Below are positions 19,179-31,359 of a DNA stretch of 64,000 nt, piece after piece. The notes beneath the pieces are model-generated. The model saw nothing but the letters and a program-made list of their open reading frames with translations. It did not search any database and was not told where the DNA came from. Both the position numbers and the translations under genes were made by a program. This DNA comes from Lepas anatifera (taxonomy: Eukaryota > Arthropoda > Thecostraca > Lepadidae). The first letter of the stretch is position 1. Each line of letters starts with the position of its first letter. Location: contig JAOTON010000975.1 of the NCBI GenBank assembly GCA_034440635.1, positions 434,001 to 498,000 of the forward strand. Reading direction: 5' to 3'.

Positions 19179-21405
19179 ATGCATTTTACAAATATTTATG
19201 GACGTCCAGACCTGAATGTATTCCACATTTCTCACAATATGATCGCTTGTGTTTTATTGACTGAACGGAGTGTTACCTGGATGTTGAACTGCATTGAAAT
19301 GTATAACAATGCCTGGTCTTATTTCTCAAAAGGTAGGCATATTCCGAAGAGCAGAAAAGCGACATCGTAATCAACTCCGGCGGTGAACTGTGTTTGGAAA
19401 TGCAACAACGCAATAAGAGAAACTACTGCTAGAAGAATATGCGCACAAATAGGATATCGTATACGCAAATCATGATGCACGTAATGAAAAAGATTCTATG
19501 ATGCACAAATGTGCCTATGTATGTACATAAAATCAGGCAACAAATATTATACGCATTCTTGCGCTCAAAGGGTTCAAACAAATTCCGGAACTGTCTGTTT
19601 GTGGGGAAGGGAGGAATTCGACTTGTTGGTTCTATGCGGAGCTTTTTATTTTATTTTTTCAATTTTGAGGGCCAATTTCAACAGGCACACTTGCCCAATT
19701 TCAAGCAGGTTGTGGTGCCCCCTGCGACCCGGGACTCTATATAATCCCAGGTTTATTTCAGTTCTGTAAGAAATTCGAGTCCGTGGAAGATAAAAACTGA
19801 AGGGGTCATGTCACATGTGTAGAGTAAAGTCAGAGCCCCCTTCAAGGAGATCTAAAGTCCGTATTTTGTTTCTAGTAAATTTTCGTCCAAAAATGTAGCT
19901 CCTGCAGGTTCGGGCTGTAAAAGCCCTGTGGCGTTGAAACGCTGACGTCACTTTTATCGCGCCAAACAACTTAGCGGGGCTGAGCTGCTCTGCTGTTTGC
20001 GAACTTAAGAACTGATTGGCCTTCCAACCGACAGTATCTCAATTCACCGTCCTATTTAGAGGTATTTGATAGCTTATGGTTATGTATGTATATGCAGTTA
20101 CAGAACGTGCATTCAGTTCGACAGAAACATAGCTGGATCTAGCGGGCTAGGACTCTTGCCGAACCGCTCAAGCATTATCACCCCATAGTGCGGTTGCAGT
20201 GACCCGGTTTTGCAATCTGGCACCCCTTTTAGCGTCTGGAACACACTGTTCCACCAATCCACCCACAGCCCAGAGTGTGCTCTCTCCAAGCAGTGGCGAT
20301 AGAGCTCCTCCGTGATGGGTGATTGTCTCTAATTGGAAAACAATGGCCCCGCAGTTCTCCTTTGAGCATGCCGATGCGATAATTTTGGTACCGTACACGT
20401 TACTATACGGTTTTTGGGTGGCTTATCGTTGCGATCAGGATTGCTGCGGTTGTTTTTATTACTACGGCTGCTTATTATTACGCTATGATTATTCGTTCAT
20501 TATTGTTCACGATACGATAGATACAATTTAATTCTACATTCCAGGCGATGGTGCTTAGGTAACTAATTGTTTTACTGCACGGAAATAAGCCATTTTAGAA
20601 TCGGCTCTCTTCTGATTATTTTACTACTATGGACGGGGCGGACTCAAGATTTTGCTGGGGGGGGGAGAGGCGCCATTTTCGCACTCATAGTTATAACAGG
20701 GGCATCATAGTACCAAGTGGGTGTCAATTTGCAGAAGTGGCAAAAGTGAGTGCCGATTGGCTTCGGGGATGGTTTTAATGTTTCCTTATCCCCGATGCGT
20801 CATATTTCAGCTTCGCTGCTGTATTCAATGCTGGCAGTGAGGTCTCCATCCTCCATTTGATCACAGGTATCAATTTGGTCGCTGGGTGGTCACCGTTTTC
20901 CCAAAATGTATTTGCGTTTTGCGTTGAATAGCCGTGCGGCGTTCCCGGCCGAGGAATGCCATTTTTTCCACACGGGACGGGGGAGGGACTGTCTCACGTC
21001 GCATCCCGGATTTACCCGTGCTCAATGCTCATGCATGACACAAAATCTGAAAAATTGCTTATGTTTCAATTGGAAGTTTCTGGCATCCGTGGAGGCACCC
21101 TTCTCTTGCAGAAGGATTATAGATATCATCAGCCCGTGCCTGGCCAAAAGCCTGCCGCATCTTGAGCCACCGCCGAACGGCGCTGGGTAGATGTCAGCAC
21201 TTGCCGGTCTTTAAGGTAAGGCAGGAGTAACGAGACTAGGATGGCCAGGGTCAGATAAGTTTTAATCTCCTGCAGTCCCATAGCCATGGTGTCACCACCG
21301 GCAAGGGGAGGGATAGCAAGGGGTCCACCACAAAGTTTTGTCCGAAAATTTTCTTTCTAAGTCTTCCTCTAACAGGACAAACAATTATTGTATGCATGAG
21401 GCAAA
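18339..21405. other. No recognisable gene
   Basis: Mostly unique-looking AT-rich sequence. It contains a TA microsatellite (listed separately), a G-run at about 20659-20670 inside a fragment that resembles a GGCGGACTCA-type MITE end, and scattered short ORFs with no recognisable product. Confidence 0.4.
19124..19180. repeat. TA dinucleotide microsatellite with TATG tail
   Basis: About 21 uninterrupted TA units pass into GTAT/GTATG repeats. The open frames across it (19030-19370) are low-complexity artefacts. Confidence 0.95.
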
Positions 21406-21409
21406 GATT

Positions 21410-21648
21410 AAGAGGCAAAAGAGGATCCAGGGGGCAAAACGGGCACTTGCCTCCCCCGATCGTCCCTCGGTGCCACTGAAAGGTTGATGGCACTGCCCTG
21501 AAATGTTGCTTTGCCCCCCTTTAAAATTCGAGCATCGTCACCCCTACGATAGGACTCGTCGCCCATCTGATAGGTTTTGCTGTCCAAAAGTGGCGCCCTC
21601 GGCCAAGTAAGTACCCCTTCCCGATTGATAGTCCTGGATCCGCCTACG
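21410..21648. repeat. Dispersed CATAGGCGGATCCAGG-end repeat (copy 2, inverted)
   Basis: The right end CCTGGATCCGCCTACG and the inner blocks TAGGTTTTGCTGTCCAAAAG and TTTCAGTG-type segments match copies at 8196 and 26764. The left end is diverged (GAGGATCCAGGGGGC). Confidence 0.6.
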
Positions 21649-21971
21649 GTACCAGGGTATAAAATGTGACGATTTTTTTGTCTACACGGGATATGTTTTT
21701 GTCTCAATAAGCTGTTTAAATGTGTTTTAATTGACGACCATCGGTCCCTTCTCCCATACTCTTTTGCCGGTGCAGTAGCTGCATTCCTGGTTAACGATGG
21801 ATCATCCGTCATTGTCGTTCCTCTGTGTATCTAAAAATGATATAATGGGTTGTAAAGGTAGATCCCGTAGGTCCTGGATCAGTAAAACACTCAGTGGTAG
21901 GGAGACGGGTACTCGTCACGTTCCTCCTAAAATATCTGCAACCATTCCAGGTAAAAAAAGCGAAGAATGGA

Positions 21972-23002
21972 TTAACCCGCGCCCCACCGGGGGTCCGGCG
22001 CCACCTTCGCCCCACCGGGGGCCATCGATGCCCCCCTCTAACTCCGAAAATATGGACGTTAGCGCAAATCTGCAAAGTGCAATAGAAAGCTTGCGTGAAT
22101 TCAGTAAGAAATTACTTAGCATGTTTTAGTGCTCAGGTCAATGGTTTGACCTCCAGAGGTCAAATTAGGTCAAGATCGGCTATTTTCACTCAAATATGCA
22201 ATGATTAAGCAAACTGGGCATAACTCTTATGTCATTAGAGCTATTGAGGCCTGGTAAAGTACATTTGATAGCAAATTGCCAGTAATTTTTCCGCTATGTG
22301 GAACGTAAAGACCTCCCGCCAGTGGTTTGACCTCCAGAGGTCGCCTCGTGACCTAATATGACCTGAGGTCACGAAAGGTCAAAAAGTGACCTTGCCGTAT
22401 ATCAAATGAAAGCCAATGACAAGACAAACACGATGGTGTTTGTTTCACCGCTCTAGCTTAATTAGGTCAAAAGTTATTGCCAAAATACTGTTTTTGACCT
22501 CTGGTGACCTTGGATGACCTTGGAAAAGTCAAAGGGCAAATATGACCCCTGGGATCCGTGAAAGGGTGTCCAAAAACGTTGTTCTGAGCAGTCTGAGTAT
22601 TTGCAATCATTTTTGTGGCTTTTATATCATGAAACAACTTTTCCCTATGCTTTTCCAATGGGAGAGGTCGCCTCGTGACCTGACCTCAGGGCACGAAATC
22701 GAAAAATCCCGGATATACACCTTGTAGACCCTGGAGGGGTTATGAAGTGTAGGAAGTGTCAAATCGATCGACTTTGAAATGTAGCTCTTACAGAGCTCTA
22801 AAGTGAAGTGAGGTGACCTTGGTTGACCTCGTCTGGTGACCTGACCTTGGGTGACCCGGGGTAAAAAATTTCAGGGATGATGGGAAAATGATGCAGTGAG
22901 AGGTAGAGCCCTCAACTGCGGTGCTGCGCCTCGTCGTTTTTCTGCTATCCCGGAAAAACCTTAGGGGGGCCATCGATGGCCCCCCGGTGGGGCGAGGGTT
23001 AA
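21972..23002. mobile_element. TTAA-flanked element dense in AGGTCA/TGACCT (copy A)
   Basis: The left end is TTAACCCGCGCCCCACCGGG and the right end the matching CCGGTGGGGCGAGGGTTAA. The TTAA at each end fits a piggyBac-type target duplication with CCC termini. The interior carries many AGGTCA or TGACCT half-sites, including a compact four-site array at 22349-22381. A GC-rich subterminal segment (ACTGCGGTGCTGCGCC) precedes the right end, as in sister copies. No transposase is present. Confidence 0.75.
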
Positions 23003-23210
23003 ATTGCCCGTCTTGATCCCTACCGAAAACACTACGGACAATTTTCTGATCAGGTCACATTTGAGGTCACTATAGGTCTTTGAGGTCAAAGTCGGCCAGT
23101 TTGGACAGTAGTCTGCAGACTGCAGACTAGTATCAGGCTTGGGTCAGCTCCTTCCTATTGATAACACAGGACCAATAGATCTTCGACTAATCATACACAA
23201 ACCATGCTAA

Positions 23211-23519
23211 ATAACACACGCATTGACGGGTTGGCGGGTACCGCCCCTCCCTCGGTTTTTTCGGAGACAGCATAAAAGCGGCGGCACTACGCGCCGTCGT
23301 ACTTGGCATGCCCTTTCTCTCATCATTTTTACAAATTTTGTCAAAATTTTAAGGTTAGTTTATCCCAGGTCAGGTCAACGGTACAGGTCGAGTGACCTGA
23401 CCTCGAAAAAAAGTTTACGATAGCATAAGTCAGAACAGGGTGAACTTATCCGATTGAAACTTATATCACATAAGCATTAAAGCGAAGGTGGCTCAGACCC
23501 CCATCAATGCGCATGTTAA
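23211..23519. mobile_element. Short TTAA-type element (copy B)
   Basis: The left end is ATAACACACGCATTGACGGG (TTAA mutated to ATAA) and the right end is CCCATCAATGCGCATGTTAA. The core holds CAGGTCAGGTCAAC and GTGACCTGACCTC, matching copies at 23686 and 56705. At about 310 bp it is an internally deleted member. Confidence 0.75.
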
Positions 23520-23685
23520 AACAGCTTCTGAACCCAGTCCTTTTGCCCATGAACTCCTCACTCTCTTTCAGGGCGGCGGCCGGGACCCTCACAACGGTGT
23601 CCTAGGGGCAACATTTCACCTTAGATTATGTTAGAAATAAGGGGAGGGAGGATTGAGAGATAACATGTTTGGTAAGATGCTGTTT

Positions 23686-24680
23686 TTAACCCTTGCCTCG
23701 GTGTTTTAACAACCTCCTCGGGTTTTTTAATGGTGCTAAAAAACGGCGGCGCGAAGCGCCGCTGTACTTTACGCACCTTATTTCTGATCAATTCCGCAAC
23801 TTTTCCTAAAATTCTAAGGTTAGGTCATCTCAGGTCAGGTCACCAGTGCAGGTCAAGTGACCTCACCTCTAAAAATGTTTAAGGTGGCATAAGTACGAAA
23901 GGGGTGAATCTATCGGATTGAGACTTATACCGCAAAATGGACATACCGAATGATACAACATATATTCCGGGATTTTTCATATCGATGACCTCAGGTTAAG
24001 TACGGACCATGACCTCTCTATTGGAAATACAGAGGAAAAACAGGAATTGGGCTGTATTTGTGTAGATACAGCTGAGAATATCTTTATGTTCTCCAAATCG
24101 TAGAACCCTGGGCCCCTTCCCAGGTTAATGTTGCAATTTTGGGCTGTGACCTCTGAGAGGTCATCTGGGGCTATTTAAACAGTTTTCAGACATAGGTCAA
24201 TAACTTTGCATGAAATGATGATACATATTTTATTTTGATATCATTGCGTTCAAATTTCCATTCAGATTGCCGAGTCGATTGATATGCATATTGACTTTGC
24301 TAGGTTAAAAAGTGACCTTGACCTGACCTGAGATCCGGTCATTTTTATGTTTTGACTTAGTATGGTCATATTATTCATCATTCGATTTGCCTTGCCGAGA
24401 AGAAGCGATGGTGCCTAAAAATGATTCTAACTCAACTCTGTCAGACGCTAGAGCCCAAAACTATTCTCAAAATCCCACATTATTTGACCTGTCATGACCG
24501 CAATATTGACCTGAGCACAAAAGTGACTGATATAGTTTCTTCATTAATTTGTATGAGCTACCCACCAGCGTTCGCGTTTTTCGCGATCCCGCATAGGAGC
24601 CGAGTTCGAGTGGGATGGGTGTTCAAACACCTCCTCACCAGGGCGAAGGTGGCTCGGAGGCTTATCGGGGCGCGGGTTAA
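23686..24680. mobile_element. TTAA-flanked element dense in AGGTCA/TGACCT (copy C)
   Basis: It starts TTAACCCTTGCCTCGG and ends CGGGGCGCGGGTTAA. A subterminal perfect hairpin at 23746-23762 (GCGGCGC arms, GAA loop) is followed by the family core TCAGGTCAGGTCACC. It is about 995 bp with no coding frame. Confidence 0.75.
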
Positions 24681-24962
24681 CACTCGCAGTGGAGTGGAGT
24701 TTTGTGTCAACGTGCAGTGGAGGGGGTCCTCAGTGTCCCTCTCTGAAATATAAAAAACAAAGTTGGTTAGAACATGCCCATTGGAGTATACGGGGGAATA
24801 GTGATCTACGCCACAAGCAAGTTTCATTGGCCTAGTTAAATCTCCTCAAGGTCAAACGGGGTCATAAAGGTCAAATCTGGGCCATGCTGGAAACCTCTTG
24901 GGATTTGCTCTTATTGTGCGAGAAGAGCCGGGAATACACCGAAAGAAAATTAAAGTCATAAA

Positions 24963-25341
24963 CAGTGGCGGATCCAGAGGGGGGGCAAAAAGGCATTCCC
25001 CCAAACGGAAAAGCTCGGGGTAAAACTACGTTTTTGCCCCCCAAGCGATCGACCTCCTTTTTTCCCCGACTCCTTTTTAGTTTGAAAGCAAGATTGTGGT
25101 GCTTCAACTCTCACCTTAAAACAGAACCAATTTAGTTCAGTGGAAATTTGGGGTCTTGGAGAGGGAAAAAGTATCTTGAGCCCATATATTTCACCCGGTG
25201 TCGTTTTTTTTGCTTTTCACCTCACATACCCAAAATTCTACTGGGAAGTCATATTGTAGCGCTGTTTTGCACTGCGTGGCTTTTTTTTGCTTCTCGACTT
25301 TGGTTTGTCCCTCCCAAACCGACCGGCTAGATCCGCCACTG
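24963..25341. mobile_element. hAT-type MITE (CAGTGGCGGATCCAG family, copy 1)
   Basis: The ends are CAGTGGCGGATCCAG and CTAGATCCGCCACTG, with an exact 8-bp duplication, GTCATAAA, at 24955-24962 and 25342-25349. It is closely similar, in opposite orientation, to 56046-56427. It is inserted into TGACCT-rich repeat DNA. The small ORFs inside are not conserved between the two copies. Confidence 0.93.
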
Positions 25342-25349
25342 GTCATAAA

Positions 25350-25926
25350 GAAAATGCCCCACACAATGTTCTCTGAAAGTCTGAAGTCAAGGTCATTCAA
25401 GGTCACTGTCCTATGACGCGACAATATAACATATTCCCAATAATGTACCATACGGCTGAAACTATGACAACCTTTGGGCGAGAAACGAGGTTTTGGCCGT
25501 GAAAACTTTTTGTCAAAGGTCTTTAGACCTTTGACCTTGATCTGTTACCTTAACATTGAGAAGCCTTGACCATGAAGTCAGAGCATAACATACGTGATGC
25601 TGAATAATGTCATCTAACAGGAACACTGAGTCAATGACCTTGACCTGTGACCTTTGAACTTGCTCTTGATCTTCATGTGAGATGACCTTGACATAAAAAA
25701 CCGATTATATGTCATCATTACGTCACCACGTGGTCTACAGAGCGGGCGAAGCGACCTGGTGCGACCGCGTGATTGCGACGGTCTCAAACAGAGGTTGATG
25801 TTAAAAAGCTGTAAGTAGAAAAATATGGACCAATTTTCAACTTTTTCTAATCAATCGCCGTGTTCATGGATTTTCCCAATTATAGTCAAATGATGTTTTC
25901 TGGCGAAAATTTAATTGCTTGACAGA
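25350..25926. repeat. TGACCTTGACC-rich repeat DNA
   Basis: Repeated CAAGGTCA and TGACCTTGACC motifs (25389-25690) indicate a fragment of the half-site-rich family. It is interrupted on its left by the hAT MITE, and I cannot see clear TTAA ends for it. Confidence 0.55.
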
Positions 25927-26039
25927 CCTAGTGTAAACACTTTTTTAAAAAATTTACCGGCTCTTGGGGGAAAGATAGTTTGGCCTCCTTTCCAGCGCTT
26001 GGGGGGCTATGGCCGGAATGCCCCCCCTGCGTCCGCTAA
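25927..26039. mobile_element. Truncated GGACGCAG-family MITE
   Basis: CTAGTGTAAACACTTTTTTA and the right end CCTGCGTCCGCTAATG match the right half of the element at 7139-7362. The left half is missing. Confidence 0.7.
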
Positions 26040-26763
26040 TGTCTACACTAGGAGTAAGTGTTCTGTGTGTTACCATTGAAAATGTCAACTATAAATGTGT
26101 CCGACCAGGCTGCAAAATGTGCACGTTTTGGGTTGTGGATACCAATGGATAATCCTGGACCATCCTAGTTTTTGAAAACATTCGAGTTAATTACAGGTAC
26201 CAATTTCGGTGATTTGTTCGGTTATTGGTTAAAGGAGACATCTGGTGTTTTTGTCACTTTGCCCCTGGGCTTACCATTTAGAATGCATGGCTTTTTGTCT
26301 ACACTGCGCGCGTTAATGTCATTAGGACTACAGTACACGATTTATGTTGAAAGCGAGATCGTAGCCTTTGTATTAGTCAATTGCGGCCTGGGTATGTTTT
26401 CAGCATCATTTGGAGCGACCACATATTCTCTGATTGATTAAACATCTACCAGGGCCCACAAAATATGCCAGGTCCTCTGGTAGGGGCAGATGACTCATAA
26501 AGAGGAACCTGCAAAAAAGTGAGGGGGCAGCAAAACTTCAACCTGATGCTAAAAATAAACATTCTACGTTAGGACCAAATACTATTTGAATTTGAACTTC
26601 TCGTTCTCTTTTGCACCGGCTAGTTATAAAAATATCCGTTTTCTTCAATTTTGACTGAGATAAGGAAATTGTTGGCCAAAAAGTGGAGGCCTGGCCCCCT
26701 GGCCTCCATTTTCCGACGCTTATGCCCTTCCTTTCATGCGCCATTATATGACTATCTCCTCTT

Positions 26764-27015
26764 CATAGGCAGATCCAGGATTTCCGATCGGGGGGGGCAC
26801 TTTCCCGGGGGCGCCACTTTTGACCGGCAAAACCTATCAAGTGGGCACCAAATCGTATCGGTGAGCGCCTATTTTCGCATCCTGGGGGAGGGGTTGGAAA
26901 GCGACATTTCAGGGGGCGCTATCGACCCTTCAGGGTGGCGCCATGGCCATTTCAGGGGGCGCCGAGGTTCGATGGGGGGGGCACGTGCCTCCCCTTGCCC
27001 CCTGGATCTGTCTAT
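26764..27015. repeat. Dispersed CATAGGCGGATCCAGG-end repeat (copy 3)
   Basis: It runs from CATAGGCAGATCCAGG to CCTGGATCTGTCTATG. The interior has three TTTCAGGG(G)GGCGC-type subrepeats and the block GGCAAAACCTATCAAGTGGG, shared with its neighbour at 27048. Confidence 0.8.
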
Positions 27016-27047
27016 GCTCCTCTTGTCTGTGTGTATGCTAGCATTTT

Positions 27048-27319
27048 CATAGGCAGATCCAGGATTGCTGATCGGGGGGGGCACCTTCGCGGGGGAGGGG
27101 GGCACCATCCGGACCAGGGGGTGTCACTTATGAACGGCAAAACCTATCAGGTGGGCGCAAAATCTTATTAGTTGGCGCCGATTTTCGTATCCGGGGGGAT
27201 GGAAAACCACATTTCAGGGGGCGCTATCGACCTTTCAGGGGGCCCTGTGACCATTTCAGTGGGTGCCGAGGGGCGATCGGGGAGTATGTGCCCCCTTTGA
27301 CCCCTTGGATCCACTTATG
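27048..27319. repeat. Dispersed CATAGGCGGATCCAGG-end repeat (copy 4)
   Basis: It is in the same orientation as copy 3 and only about 30 bp downstream, running from CATAGGCAGATCCAGG to CCTTGGATCCACTTATG. It shares GGCAAAACCTATCAGGTGGG. The close tandem placement suggests local duplication or nested insertion. Confidence 0.8.
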
Positions 27320-29160
27320 GTCAATTACTTTGCGTGTGTGTCATAAGGTTTCGCGGGCCAGCGTCTGTCGGCCGAGCTAGCCCCCAAGAATATATGTAAC
27401 AGCTCTGCAGTGCGTAATCCATTCTGCCAGGGCACATAACCAGGGCATAACCAGTTTACCAGAGCACATAACAGTTGTCTCCACCCCTAGCAGCCAGTAT
27501 ACCCTCGGTCAACGCAGGAGCCAGGCGGTATCTGGACCGCCGCTGAGCCAGCAGAACGCCAACCCAACCCCCATTAGGGAAACAAAGGAAGGAAGAAAAG
27601 GAAAGAAGAGTGATGTGTGATTCCAGGGGTGGACATGAGCTTATTCTCCATATCTATCTATCTAATGCTCTGTATCTATCAGAGCTGTGGGTGATTCTAT
27701 GTTTTTTTTAGAATGAAAGTGGTGCAAGTTTTGTCAAAACCTTTCTTTGCAGGAATACAAATTTCGCACAGCCCTGGTTTTGACCTATCTGGAGGAAAGC
27801 TGGAGGGTCTATGAAGGCTTTTAGAGGTAGAGGATAATTAGAGGGTTCTAATAACTTACTTGAATGAAACTAGCTATTTGAATCTGGCAGTGGTTCTGCT
27901 TGCTGCTGCTGGCTGCTGCGCGACGAGAGAGAAGAGAGAAAAAGAAGAGGGAGGAGGAGGAGGAGTGAAGAAGAAGGAGAGGAGAGGAAGGAGATGAAAA
28001 TGGTGAATACTGTGATGCGGGAATGTATTTGAAGCAATAATGTCCGAAATTGAGGGATAACTTGCTTTTGCGTGCAACGAACGAAGGAAAATAGATAAAA
28101 GTGGAATACTTCTGTAGCAATCATACGAAAAGAAAACGTTGGTGTTATAGGTATTTGGTCAATGATGTTTTCGGTGATTTCATGCGGCAGATGTCCCAGA
28201 ATATTTGTGACCCCTTTGCGACTTGCTGGCTATGGCTATTTCTAATCCAATATTTTAAAACTATAAGTTTTTACACAAGAACCAGGGGCGGTCCATGCAT
28301 TGCACAAGGATTTAAAGATACAAAGACTTTACAATTTCATAGTTTAATTCTATATTATACTGATAATGAAGCAGTGAACTTGAATTCCACTGGTTTTAAT
28401 CATCTTGCATTGATGCTGATGTGTTGCTTGTAACAAATGTACTATGTAGGTATTCATAAGAAGTAAAATCACCATGGGCTCACCTTATGGACTCAACTTA
28501 TGAGGCTCCCTACTCGACTAGGGTTGTCAGAAAGGCTTTCAGGAATAGGAAGGGAACCTGGATGGTATAAGATTCCCCACTCTATGAGAAACATGCTCAG
28601 ACTGGAATTATATGTTTGCACATCGACTAACAAAAGATTGACAGGCATGGACAGTATACATGCTTCATGTTTCTCACACATGGGGCATCAATAGAGCATC
28701 ATGTGTATCCATACATGTATTTCGTACACTGGTACAGGCGCATCTACAGATACCCGTCCAACGGCAAAAATGCGTAGAATCACAAGAGGTAGTTCATACT
28801 TAACTGTAGGTGTTCCTTCATGTTTTAGCTATGAAATAAGACAGAAATCCAAGTATAAACGCACTTCGCATTAATCAAAACGTAAACAATAACTACGATC
28901 GAACGTCCGACGCTCCAAGAAGAATTTAAAAGGAAATTGGTGATGTTAGTTGTGAAAATATGGGTAGAAATGAAAAAACAAGAAATTAACTAGTTTGAAC
29001 CACAGTTTGCTAATAAAATTTATTTTTAAGAAAAATAAACGTGACAATACATTTTGAACGGCTATAAAGTTTATAAAATAGATTGAGAATATTTTGGCAA
29101 ATAGCAGAGTGCTGCCATTTTGTATTTGGGTGATTCCAGTTGTTCGTTTCATCGTTTCAG
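27320..29160. other. No recognisable gene
   Basis: Apart from the homopurine tract, only short ORFs are seen. The 110-codon frame at 28101-28433 has no motif I can name. A TTTCAG acceptor-like site ends this interval at about 29160, followed by a short open stretch that I cannot assign. Confidence 0.4.
27925..28000 (+). repeat. Homopurine (GA/GGA) tract
   Basis: About 75 bp consist almost entirely of A and G, including GGAGGAGGAGGAGG. Such tracts can form triplex structures. The Ser/Pro-rich minus-strand ORFs across it are low-complexity artefacts. Confidence 0.85.
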
Positions 29161-29440
29161 GTTCAAAGCGGAAATGGAGGAGGTCAGAATAGACGACGTG
29201 CGTAGTTGTGATGAATTATCGGTGGTGGCACGGAGTGGGAGTGATTGATTTCTGGAAGATATTTTTGGGGCAAACGGACTATCGTGAGCACGGAAAATGC
29301 TGCCGTAAGAATGCGTCGCTACAACGACGAGTTCATCGTGCGGATCGCGTGCCGGTGTATCCGTGCCGCAAACAAAAGCGCCATGCTAGGAAGCTTCTTT
29401 GAAAAAGTAACAGACAGTATCGTTAGGTAGTACAACCCAA

Positions 29441-29771
29441 TCTGACCTAACCTAACCTAACCTAACCTAACCTGACCTGACCTGACCTAACCTAACCTAA
29501 CCTGACCTACCTGACCTGACCTGACCTGACCTGACCTGCCTGACCTGACCTGACCTGACCTGACCTGCCTGACCTGACCTGACCTGACCTGACCTGACCT
29601 GACCTGACCTGGCCTGACCTGACCTGACCTGACCTGACCTAACCTAACCTAACCTAACCTAACCTAACCTAACCTAACCTAACCCAACCTAACCTAATCT
29701 AACCTAACCTAACCTAACCAAGCCTTACCTAACCTAACCCACCTAAACTAACCTACCTAACCTAACCTAAC
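29441..29771 (+). repeat. Interstitial telomere-like block, mixed CCTAA and CCTGA pentamers
   Basis: About 65 pentamers occur in homogeneous sub-blocks: CCTAA, then a long CCTGA run with occasional 4-bp slips, then a CCTAA run. The reverse complements TTAGG and TCAGG are the canonical arthropod telomere unit and its known beetle variant. The block is interstitial, since unrelated sequence continues on both sides. The CCTGA part also generates overlapping AGGTCA-like motifs. It could be a telomere relic, a telomerase-healed break or an independently expanded microsatellite. Confidence 0.9.
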
Positions 29772-29772
29772 C

Positions 29773-30009
29773 ATGTTTTGCAGTCGGCGCGCCCAACCGG
29801 ATTTGTCGCTCGACGGTGCTTTCCTGGTAAAAGTACCATTATTTTTAGTTGATAATCGTCAGCTGATGGTTTTCATAGCTACTGACGATCGCTGCCATTT
29901 GTTTTCGTATTCCGATGTTTTGTTTTTTGGTGGTGGACGGCGCGCCATTACGACGTTGGGGTGTGTGTTGAAATCGTTTAATGGGAGTGGCGCTACGGAA
30001 CCTCACTGA
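29773..30009 (+). CDS. Unassigned 78-codon open frame abutting the pentamer block
   Basis: The ATG directly follows the last pentamer, and the frame begins MFCSRRAQPDLSLDG. It is moderately hydrophobic, lacks motifs I can identify, has no obvious splice sites or polyadenylation signal, and may be chance. A 61-codon frame on the other side of the block (29245-29430) is equally unassigned. Confidence 0.15.
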   Translation: MFCSRRAQPDLSLDGAFLVKVPLFLVDNRQLMVFIATDDRCHLFSYSDVLFFGGGRRAITTLGCVLKSFNGSGATEPH

Positions 30010-31359
30010 ATGGAAAGAGGGTGTCTTGCTGATTCTGAAAATGTATCATTTCTATAGAAAATCTTTCGGAAAGTGGACGTCTTATTTAAGATTAGCCCTG
30101 GTACATATGGAATAAAACCAAACACATAAAAGTGGGATGAAACATGGTGATGGAATACAATCAGGCGTGTGATGAAAATAGCGGTAAAAACGGGCACCCA
30201 CAACCGAACGCAGGGGGAGGGGATCTCACTCCGGCGCGGAGGCGACCGGTAAGGGGGCAGTGGCAGGCACACGACAGCTAAGTTCGAGCGATGCAGAAAT
30301 TCGGTGCCTTCTGAGCAATCGCATGGTTCCCTGGGGACAATAAGGTATCGTCAGGAAGAGAAAAGAAAAAATAGAATGCCGGGCAATAATAAAAAAATAA
30401 AGTGTTTTAACCGGACATTCAGGAAAAGATTCCTGGAAATTGCACTAGTACCCGAAAAAAAGGTTCATCTCATGAGCATTCAATTAACTGTAAGAATTAA
30501 CCTCAATATCAGGGAGGGTAGTAGTATACTGACTCACCTAGTGCAGCTGCCTGCTTAGCCTTAAAATACTTCTTATCATTTTCAGACACTACATGATCCG
30601 GAAGTACTATAAACAGGTACTTTGTATCATAGTGGTTACCTGTTGTTGATCAACTAGGTACCTGTGTCAGTAATTGCAACATTCCTCTAATATAGAAGCA
30701 GTGTCATGAATTGAACAGATCTTCCCTTGAAAATACCTAAAAATATGGAGCTGTATGAAACAAATACCCTTTTTTGCTGTGCATGTCCTATTCCAAGCCA
30801 AATGTTATACTAGACTAATCTGAGCTTGAAATGATAGGGGTCATTTACAGTCATATCAACATCAAAAGATAAAAAATTTCAAAGAAGTGCCCAATAATGG
30901 GTGATTTGTGTATTAGTTGGTGACTATTGAACTTTGGGTACTAGTAAAACACTGCTAAACTAGGTAAGTTTGCTGATGTTGGAGATAGATAAAAAGATTA
31001 TCTGGTGCCCTGATGACACCACAACATGACAGCTTGTGACAAGGGGTTGTGCTTGATCCATTAGGGGCAGGTTAATACTGTGGAAGCAGATAATTGTGTA
31101 TCCAAGTTTGCTGGGCTTGATGCCTTGGTACATTTATTGTTAGAATAATGTGCACAGAATATTGAGGTAGTCAGATATTAATATCAGAAATTCTAAAAAT
31201 GTTATTGTGAAATAAAAGTTCATTTTGAGAATTTGATATTTAGAGAGGCTTTTATGAGTGCTGAATTATTGGTCAACCATTCCTTGTGCTGGGGAGTCAA
31301 TACAAAAACATATTGATAAGTTTTGAAGTGCTGCGGCGAGGAGCATGATGATGAGTTAC
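30010..31359. other. No recognisable gene
   Basis: AT-rich, unique-looking sequence with small ORFs only. Confidence 0.4.

Noticed and set aside
28101..28433. 110-codon ORF containing LILYYTDNEAVNLN
   Set aside because: There is a faint resemblance to a transposon-associated motif only. No supporting neighbouring blocks were found.
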